A DNA stretch of 64,000 bases from Entonaema liquescens (taxonomy: Eukaryota > Ascomycota > Sordariomycetes > Xylariales > Xylariaceae), in assembly GCA_902805475.1 (NCBI GenBank), contig CADCSX010000005.1, forward strand, positions 1,561,501 to 1,625,500. The letters are read 5' to 3'. Of this stretch, positions 56,588 through 64,000 are shown in pieces. The notes below the pieces were generated by a model. That model was given only the letters and a program-made list of their open reading frames with translations. It did no database searches and was not told the origin of the DNA. The position numbers and the translations under genes were made by a program. The stretch's first letter is position 1. Each line of letters starts with the position of its first letter.

Positions 56588-59477
56588 CTAGCTACAATCC
56601 ACCCCGGCACCTGGTCCCTGGATAAGAGCATCTAACTCCCAGGGGCTCAGCGTACTCCGCCGACGCGACGCAGCTTTGCTCGTATGGCGCTCGTTCTGGT
56701 TACGTCTTCGCTTCACGAGCTTGAGAGGGCTGCCGCCGTTCTGCTTAGAAGGGCTGATATCATTATTTTGCTCCTTCTCCTTAGTCCTAACTGATCCCGC
56801 TAGTTCGTCGACTTCGTTGGCCTCTGTTGGGGGTTCACTCTTCGTGCCGGTGTACCACCTCGAGAACGAGGCTGAGCTGGGTCCATGTCTTTTTGACAGG
56901 ATCTACCGAGGCGAGGTCATTTTCCTCTTGCTTAGCTTCAACTTTGTTGACTCTTATCTCTCGGGGAGGCGAGCCGGGAGCGACTGTACCAGGAGCCCGG
57001 AGAGCCGGGTTGCGTCTTTGACCCCCAGACCGAACAGCCCTCAGCTTAGCCCTTACACGAGCGGCATCAGCCTCACGCTCCGAGGCCGCCAATTTCGCAG
57101 CGATAGTGGCCATTGTTAATGGGCTCTGTGGCGGGTTCGGGTTGCTACTGTTGGGCCGGGGTAGGCGTGAGGAGTTCGTAGTGGTGGTGTTAGCTTGATT
57201 ACTACGAACTGGTGAGCGCGGTCGTGGTATCGTGGGTTGTTGCTGCCGTTCCGCTATGTTGGCTGTAGATTTTATGGAAGACGAGGAAGAGGACGATGAC
57301 ATGGGTTGTGATTGAGTCGTAGCAGGGACTTGGCGAATAGATTTCGATGAGGTTTGTTGGCGTGATGGGGGATTGGTCGGATCCGAGTTCGCTCTCTTCA
57401 TCTCTGCGGCTAGTGGATCCGGGGATGAAGTCGGCCTCTTCAACGATTTATTAGAGGCCTGTGAGTTTGCGCTACCAGGCTCTGGCTGAGATTTGGTATA
57501 TAATTGTTTCCCTAGGTTCGGGGTCGGCTTTGAGAATAGCTTGCGGGAAGGATCCGATTGTGACGGTCTCTCCCCGGATTTACCAAACAGAGGACTCTCA
57601 TATGAGGCGGTTGAACCTGGCCGAGATTGGTCTTGCCATGGCGGGGAATTCTTGTATGATACTGACTTCTTCTGCTGCTGGTGCGGAGACCTTGGAGACT
57701 GGGGTTTGACAATATGTGGCGGCGGCGGAGGTCCTTGCTCCTCTTCAGACTCCTCTTCTTCCGCCAATTCCCAAGTGTTCTCCTCTATGATGGTAGTGAA
57801 GTCCGCGTGTTTGCGATATGCAAAATCACGTTCAGAGAATCCTTTATTTCCTGCCGAATACGAGTCCTTGAGTGGACTGAGTTGAGGTGGCATAGGGAGA
57901 GGAGGCGAATCCATGGAGTTAGCATATGTAGATTCTTGGAGGACTTGGACGTTTGGCTCCTCCGCATCTAGCTCGTCGATATCTATATCGTCTTGGAAGA
58001 TGCTGCTGGAATCCGAAGCTGAATCGTTTTGTTCTTCCTCTGCGGCTTGGTATCCTTGTGCCGGGATGAGATTAAGTGACTCGACCGGGCTTGGAGACCT
58101 CAGTTGCCGTGAGTTGTCTTGAACTTCTTCCTCTGCTTCGATGCTTTCTTCTTCGCCATATTCTTCCTCCCGCTCCTCTTCCTCTCCTTCTTCGTCTTCC
58201 TCTTGAACACAGGAGAGTCTCATAGGTACGACGTCTGCCGTCTCCTCGACGTCCCTGACTCTAACAGGGCTAAGTCGTAGGCTCATCTGCAGGTCTTCCA
58301 CATCAACTGACTTGCCGCTCGACACCATTCGCTTTCGCCAGCCATCAATCATATGCACGGCATCCTTCCAGCGAGACTCCATTGTTTCCAGGCCGGCGCG
58401 TAGGCGAGTAATAGCCTCCTCGCGTATCTCGACCTCTTCGATAGGCACGAATGAGGGGTTCGTTAATATTGTCCTAAGATGCTCCATGATCTCCTCCAAC
58501 TCTGACGCGAGGTCATCGGCGCTCCTTTGGGATGCCATCAGCACCACGTCGCCGTTATTGTTGTCTGAATGGTGGTCAAATCCGTTTCCATTGAGACTTT
58601 CGGAGCCACGCTCTAAGCCGCTCATCTCGCGCAGCCTGTCAACTACGCGTCTGACTAGGGCGAGTAGACCTTCGTTCTCCTCGCTTAGACCTCTCGCTAG
58701 TTCCGTAAGGAATTCATTGGTTTCTAAGCGTAGGCTATAACCTTCGGCCTCAGTGGCTCCGGCAGGCATCCCACGTTCACCACCGCCAACATCCCCTACC
58801 ACGGTGATACATAAGACATCACGACTTTTGCCGCCACCCCTTACTCTGCTGGCATCTGTGACGGCCTTCTTCAGGCTATCAATTTGGCGGTCTCGTTTGC
58901 GGACTTCATTGGCGCAAGCAGCGCGAGCTTGCGCTACAATGGTCTTCATCTTCACGGCATCATCCTTTAGGCGATGTATGTTCTGGTCCGCGATCTTAAG
59001 TTGGGTGCGAAGGGCACGCTCTGTAGCCTCTGCCGAATCAAGCTTTCGCTGAGCGTCGGACAATTTTTCCGATTGTCGTAGAATTTCGGTCGTTTGGCGC
59101 TGCGAATCAGCGCGCAGTGTCCGAAGGGTTGTGGATAAAGACTCTCGGCTTTCAGCGTCGCGCTGTTGTCATAAAAAAGTGTTAGCACGTGATGTATTTC
59201 CTTATTATCGTCAAGAATGTTTGACGATGAAGTATTTGTAGAATATACACCCGATTGGGCGATGATCATAGAATGCGGGAGAAGATATACGTACGTCGCG
59301 TCTTAAGATCAGGTCGTTGATAACGCTCATGACCTTGCCCATCGTTCCCTGCACTCCTCCGTCGCCAGACTCCGGGTCTGCGAAGTTGATATTATTGCCA
59401 TCACGTAGGAGACCGCGCGATAGGAGCTGATTGTTGATATACAGCGACGCCGTGCGGAGGTTATCCGGGTCGACCAT
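56588..59477 (-). CDS. TINA-like NIMA-interacting coiled-coil protein, one frame break
   Basis: A homologue of Aspergillus TINA, a partner of the mitotic kinase NIMA at spindle poles (ADIP-like N-terminal domain). Exon 1 is 59295-59477 (MVDPDNLRTASLYINNQLLS); the intron is 59163-59294 (132 nt, GTACGT..AACAG); exon 2 is 56588-59162. Coiled-coil helices run from about residue 62 to 130 (RQSEKLSDAQRKLDSAEATE). Then come LRLETNEFLTELARG and a helical block EEVEIREEAITRLRAGLETM, then a long acidic and Ser/Pro-rich tail. Near the end the frame slips by one extra base in the T run at 56890-56894 (A run on the coding strand). Dropping it joins DPVK to RHGPSSASFSRWYTGT and leads to RRRSTLSPWELDALI before the stop at 56588-56590, 918 aa in all. 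Without this the protein stops early at 56835. Confidence 0.85.
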
Positions 59478-59996
59478 CTTGTCTTGTCCCGTCTTGCTTT
59501 TTCCCTTCTTGATTCTTCCTCCCCCTTTTTGGATCTGATCCCTTCCAGAATCTACCGTTGCCGTCCAATATTAAACCCGGAACAGGAGTAAGCAATGAAG
59601 GATGTGGCGTTCGCTTTTAGAGCTGTCCGCATTGGCCGTACGGGTTGCTGCAGACTGATAGTGTAATGTTTGTATAAAATTTGTTAAGGTTGTTAATCGA
59701 ATCAATACTCCAGTTCGCCTATTTCCCCCTTTTTGCACAATCGAAGTAGAAGTCGCAAAAAGGAAAGAAAAAAAACTCTTGTCGTATACGTAAAAGCTGG
59801 GCCGCACCTAGAGCCCAGCTAGTGTACAAAATAGCTCTAAGGGTCTACTTGTGTGGGTTTATTAAGCCAGTACCGCGGCATTCCTTAAGTTGTAATGTTT
59901 TTCTTTGAAAATGGCATCCCGTTGCTATGCGGGGTCTGAAGTAAACAAAAACTTAAAGTGACTCTAAAAGTGGTACATACCTACCTACCTTTTTTA
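59478..59996. other. Intergenic, TINA-like gene 5' flank
   Basis: No coding signal. A pyrimidine-rich tract lies just upstream of the start codon, as is usual for fungal leaders. Confidence 0.45.
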
Positions 59997-60622
59997 GTGT
60001 ACACTCCACCCCCTGAAATAATGTTAGCGCGACCCACTTGTCAGTACGTAGCAAGGGTGTTTTAGGACTACACCCTAAAACGCAATTGGTCCGGTAAAAC
60101 CCCGGCTAATAGATTCAGCCACAATAATTCCTATCAAACTTATCAAATTTATCCAATCATATTATACTACCACGTCACGTGACAGTACATAACTACATAT
60201 AACGAAATTTTCGAAATTTTATATTTAATAAAATAGTCGAAAACACGTATAAAAAAAAAGGGGGGTCAAATGACGTTGAATTTGAGGTTTAGGGTGGTGT
60301 GGCTTGCTAAAAGCGGGGAGGGGTGTTTGCAAAATTGGAAGCTTGAAAGGAGGCTTGAAAGAAACTCTTACTTGTCACAATACTTAACTATGATTTAAAC
60401 CAATCTTACGTTACATTTTTACTAGTTTCCCCTAAGTACTCCTACAGCAAAAAAGGCCTGTACAGTACTTTATAGTATGTTTATGATATGTTATTTTGAC
60501 GTATGATAAGTTACCTTTTGTAGCGTATACATCTTACTAGCCTGATCTAAACGTCATATGGCTTTCCTTTTGTAGACGCACGGACAAGAAACTAACATTA
60601 TTTCAGGGGGTGTACTGTACAT
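59997..60622. mobile_element. MITE-like element with terminal inverted repeats
   Basis: A perfect 21-base inverted pair, CACCCCCTGAAATAATGTTA(G), is at 60007-60027 and, inverted, at 60592-60612. Similarity reaches outward (TGTACA.T on both sides) to a TA at each end. The 0.6 kb inside has no ORF but has further short inverted pairs such as CACCCTAAAAC near 60075 and GTTTAGGGTG near 60283. A non-autonomous DNA transposon (MITE) with TA target sites fits best. I cannot name the parent family. Confidence 0.6.
60174..60183. promoter_or_regulatory. GTCACGTGAC E-box palindrome
   Basis: A perfect 10-base palindrome around CACGTG (Cbf1/bHLH target type), inside the MITE-like element. Function is unproven. 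Confidence 0.25.
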
Positions 60623-61471
60623 GTCCTGTTTAGGTGTATTTGGTTCGCTAGGTCCCCACCAGGTTCCTTACATGGTACCCTATACCCTAATCCGTAACTC
60701 AACCGTTACCCGGCGCGCAGGTACCTACGTAAGTACCGACAAGGGTTACGGCTCGTGGAACCAAATTACCGCAAATGATAGCAAATGACATCTTCCATCC
60801 CAATTCCCGCCCCGCAATCCATCCCGCCTTCTATGCACGTGGAAGCTTTTCATTGCATACCGACTTCTTGACCGCATCTACAGAAATGGAAATATCGGTG
60901 TGTTATTTGGCAAGCCCGTTGGTTTTATTTTAATTCTCTAGTTACGAACCCCCTTCTCATATCCAAACACTTGAGCAGGGTCCATGATACAATCCTTAAG
61001 AGGACACCTTGTACAATCACCCGTGAAAACATCGTATTGTGACATACGCCTTGGCTTATAAGCCACCGTCGACCTTATAGGAGGGTTATTGGTGCCTACA
61101 AAATGGGATGACCATGGGGGGGCTGTGGTTATCCTGCTGTCAGATATCGAACCATCACCCCGTAACTGGCTGTAACTGGCTACAACTAGCTGCATGTACA
61201 CATTTATAATATGCTTGCGCCTATTCCCTTGCTGAACGTTGTGACGAACACTAGTAACTGCATTGCCCCTCGCTTTTCAACCCCCTTTCCCCTCTTCGTT
61301 GCTATATATCCACTTTTCTTATAGACAGATGCTGCAAGTTCCCCCGGTCCCATGCTCAATGTCTCGTCTATCCACCCAATGGAATCCAATCTTCGGAAAA
61401 AGCCGTCGCTTATGGTATAACGCCGTCCGAATGCAATGTCTTGCCTGTCTCAGTTGTTACCGAGCTCCTTC
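60623..61471. other. Intergenic, no gene supported
   Basis: An 87-codon ORF with a CxxCxxxxC pattern lies at 60938-61201 (-), but nothing else supports it. This is the 3' flank of the PSD2-like gene. Confidence 0.4.
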
Positions 61472-64000
61472 CTATGGTAAAGATGCTTCGTCTGGGCTAT
61501 CACCACCACCACGGATACGGCGATTGGCTTCCGCCTTCTCCGCCTCAGTAACGTCTTTTTCATCCTTGCGCATATCTGGTGTGAACTGAGGTACCTGTGG
61601 GGAATGCCCAACCGACATGCCGGCTCGAACCTGCATGTATGTCAGTATTTAGTCTTGCATAGTGCTTGAAGGGGTGTGGGTAAGCATCATACCAGTGTTT
61701 CCAGAGCGCTGCTCGAATTGTCCACAAGGTCATCATCAAACATCATCTTGCCGGGCTCAAATAGTGTCACGATAGTGCTGCCACCAAACTTGAAGTACCC
61801 AAGCTCTTCCGCTCGTTTTACCTCATCTCCCTCGTTTCGAGTGATAACCGTGCTACCAACCATCATAGCACCCACGCAAATGACCATGACCCGACCAAAC
61901 AGTTCAGTGTCGATAGGACAAATAACGCGGACGTTCTCGCCATACACATCTAGTGCAGACCGGATTGCCATGGGGTTGACTGTGTAGTATTCACCAGCAA
62001 TGAGTTTAGGCTTGCGGAGGATACCATCCACAGGAATGTGGAACCTGTGATAGTCTTGAGGAGCTAGACGGAAGATACCTAGTGCACCATTTTCATAGCG
62101 CTTAGCGTCCTCTGGGTACGCGTCGCCGAGTAGTCGCTTTATAGAGAACTCGCGACCCTTGATCCAGATGTTGGTTGCCGTGTCGATGCTATTGAACACG
62201 ACAGACCGGCAGTCGGCGGGTGATACGATAATGTGGGGATTGTCCGGAGCCGAGCAGGGCCGGGCATTTGGCTTGAGGGCACGGTAAAAGAACTCATTGA
62301 AATTCTTAAATTCCTCAACAGGGAGTAGCACCTCAGACATGTCTAACTGATGGAATTGAATGAAACCTGGAATCTGGGCCTTTGATGCGGGGTCGTCGTA
62401 TTTTTTACCTTGTTTGATACTTAGACTCTTCAGAAGCTTGCGAACTGAGGCATCGTTAGCAGCGGTCCCTATGTTATACGTGGAAATCGGTACTCACTTC
62501 GCTTGTTTTCCATATCCTTGGACTTCAAGCCCTTGTATAATAATCGGATTCCCAGTCGTACGTAAACACTCATCTTTTCCTCGTTGATCTGTCCAGTCAA
62601 GCGATCTTGTACCAAAATGTTTGCCGAGTTGGCGCCGAGTTTGTAACCACCGTAAGAAATCTTCGTGATAACCTTTGAATACCATTTCCTTTGCGCTTGA
62701 CTGGCGGTAACGAACCCACCCATCATCAGTGAGTTTACCTGACGCCAGTCTTGGCTAGCACATGTGGCAATGTGAGTAATGATATCAGCGTCTTTTCGTT
62801 TGTTCAGGCGAGGCTGATGGCAGATTGGACACTCCCGAATTTCTACAACATGTTCCTCCCCACGGTCAATGTTGAGGTCATCCTTATCCAATGCATCCCC
62901 TTCTTCTCCAGATGTACTGAGGTCGGGGACGACAATTGTTGACGTTGCCGGTGTAGTTCCTTGAACGGTCGAGTCTTCTGCGCTTAGAGTAAAGGACCCT
63001 TCCTCCGAAGGCGTGACACTACCAGTCTGGCTTGACGGGTGCAGCAGATTCTTCACCTTTTCTGTGTCGGGCAACATATTCTTCAGCTTGTCAGTCACCG
63101 GGGCTGATTTACTCTTGGCATCTAATTGATCTTCTAGACATATGACAGCCTCGTCCATGGTAAGTTCCTGCTCCCCACTCCCTGCCTTATGGGGGAATCG
63201 TTGGAAGAAACTATCAATAGTCGATTCCCGTAGGGTCGAACCAAGTGTGTCGAGCATAGTAGTTAACTCGACTTTACTGATCTCTCCGCTTTCATCCGCG
63301 TCGTACTGTCGTAACATAGCACGCCAAAACTGTTGTCTTAGAGCAGGATAAGGCATGTATTTGGCACGAATAGTCAGCATCGGACTATGCTTGGCTTCCC
63401 ACTTTTCTAAATTCTTCATCTTTAAGGGGATTGTGAAGACATTGAAATCGGGGTCGTCAAACTCATTGCCCTCGCTGCCACCGTTTCCATTTCCGCTGTT
63501 GAGGTTCGGCACCTGATCTGGTTGAAGCAATCCAGGGCTGGGGACGGATGTAGGTGCTGCCTTCGGCTCGTTCTGCTCTTGAGATGTAGTTGAAGCCGCA
63601 CTAGAGGTTTTGGGTAACACCGGCCTGTTCTTGCCTAAGCTCTGGGTTGAAGAGGACCTGGAGAGGCCAAGTCTTGCAAGCCTCGATTTTTGTACCGGGA
63701 CATACTCAGCCGGCTCCTTCAAATCATACAATCCAGTTTCGGGATTGGCTTTAGGACTCTTTTCGATTAGTTCCTGTAGGGAAAGGATGTCGATGCAATG
63801 AAGTCATTCCCGGAATACTTGTCGCGATCAATGACCGTGAAAGCAAACGAATATGATTGCTCATGGTTCAGCACGTGAAAGAGCATCTTCTCGTTGAACA
63901 CTGGATTCAGGTTGTGTCGAACGACCCGTGTGCGATAAGTCTTCTTTCCTAGAGATGCAACAACGAAAGGATCCATATCAAAGCTAGTTTTCGTAAAGTT
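61472..64000 (-). CDS. Phosphatidylserine decarboxylase, C2-domain type (PSD2-like), 5' end beyond window
   Basis: It converts phosphatidylserine to phosphatidylethanolamine on Golgi/endosome membranes. Visible exons are 62498-64000 (5' end missing), 61693-62444 and 61472-61630. The two introns, 62445-62497 and 61631-61692, have GT..AG ends. Domain order: a C2 domain (SFDMDPFVVASLGKKTYRTR, DRDKYSGNDFI), a Ser-rich linker, an EF-hand loop DADESGEISKVE (63268-63305), a Cys/His cluster CPICHQP..HIATC (62758-62832), then the decarboxylase. The core has YHRFHIPVDG with the catalytic His, and FGGSTIVTLFEPG, where Gly-Ser is cut and the Ser (61777-61779) becomes the pyruvoyl group. The frame breaks once: one base is missing in the GGG at 63779-63781, and adding it gives TSFPLQELIEKSPK. 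The C-terminal tail after the GGST site is normal. Confidence 0.92.

Noticed and set aside
60938..61201. 87-codon minus-strand ORF with a Cys-rich motif
   Set aside because: No splice signals, no neighbours that need it, and composition like the other chance ORFs in the spacer.
5520..63781. Short introns as cause of the six frame breaks
   Set aside because: At each site the protein reads on correctly right up to and right after the break, leaving no room for an intron of normal fungal length with GT..AG ends.
1..64000. tRNA and rRNA genes
   Set aside because: I scanned by eye for GGTTCGANNCC-type B boxes with matching acceptor stems and for rRNA-like blocks. Partial hits (near 29399 and 50361) lack the stem partners. 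A covariance-model scan would settle it.
1..64000. CRISPR array, phage or bacterial-type defence island
   Set aside because: Introns, gene content and codon context are fungal nuclear, and the tandem repeats seen are simple microsatellites without spacers.

Overview
The window is nuclear DNA of a filamentous ascomycete (Pezizomycotina, most likely Sordariomycetes; I cannot fix the genus). The signs are short introns (about 48-145 nt) with GT..AG ends and CTAAC/CTGAC-type branch sites, one gene per transcript, a TINA-like NIMA-interacting protein, a PLD1/Spo14-type phospholipase D, a DYRK/Pom1-type kinase, a C2-type phosphatidylserine decarboxylase, and a small MCYQ..-type protein that I remember as common in Sordariomycetes.

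Layout: phospholipase D, 3' end beyond the left edge (1-2952, -); a candidate unknown spliced gene or remnant (3586-4499, +); a divergent pair of secreted GH43 glycosidase (5108-6872, -) and MATE transporter (8459-10133, +); nucleoporin NUP133 (10641-14956, -); an AFG1-family ATPase (16140-18140, +); three - strand genes for a TRAPP Sedlin-like subunit, mitochondrial malonyl-CoA:ACP transacylase and AP-3 mu (18371-23156); a 1.6 kb extremely AT-rich element bounded by inverted repeats (23300-24940); MPP10 (25132-27390, +); a small DMAC1/DUF4536-like membrane protein (27732-28119, +); the Pom1-like kinase (31410-35751, +); a gene-poor stretch of about 17 kb (35752-52625) holding one conserved 81-aa Cys-containing gene (46152-46397) and an orphan 323-codon ORF (39954-40925); a TPR/F-box/LRR protein like Dia2/Pof3 (52626-54892, +); a TINA-like protein (56588-59477, -); a MITE-like element (about 59997-60622); and the PSD2-like decarboxylase running off the right edge (61472-64000, -).

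The genes are mostly housekeeping: membrane lipid (PLD, PSD2), vesicle traffic (TRAPP, AP-3), mitochondrion (MCT1, AFG1-like, DMAC1-like), nuclear pore, ribosome biogenesis (MPP10) and cell cycle or polarity (Pom1-like, TINA-like, Dia2-like). They do not form a pathway cluster, and I see no secondary-metabolite, defence or mating system.

Two things stand out. First, six single-base frame breaks in four otherwise intact genes lie in short homopolymer runs, which looks more like consensus error than pseudogenes. Second, in the AT-rich element almost every surviving C or G is part of a CpG, while the flanking inverted repeats keep normal composition. I found no convincing entirely new system; the best unexplained loci are that element, the gene-poor 17 kb, and the unknown spliced ORF at 3586.
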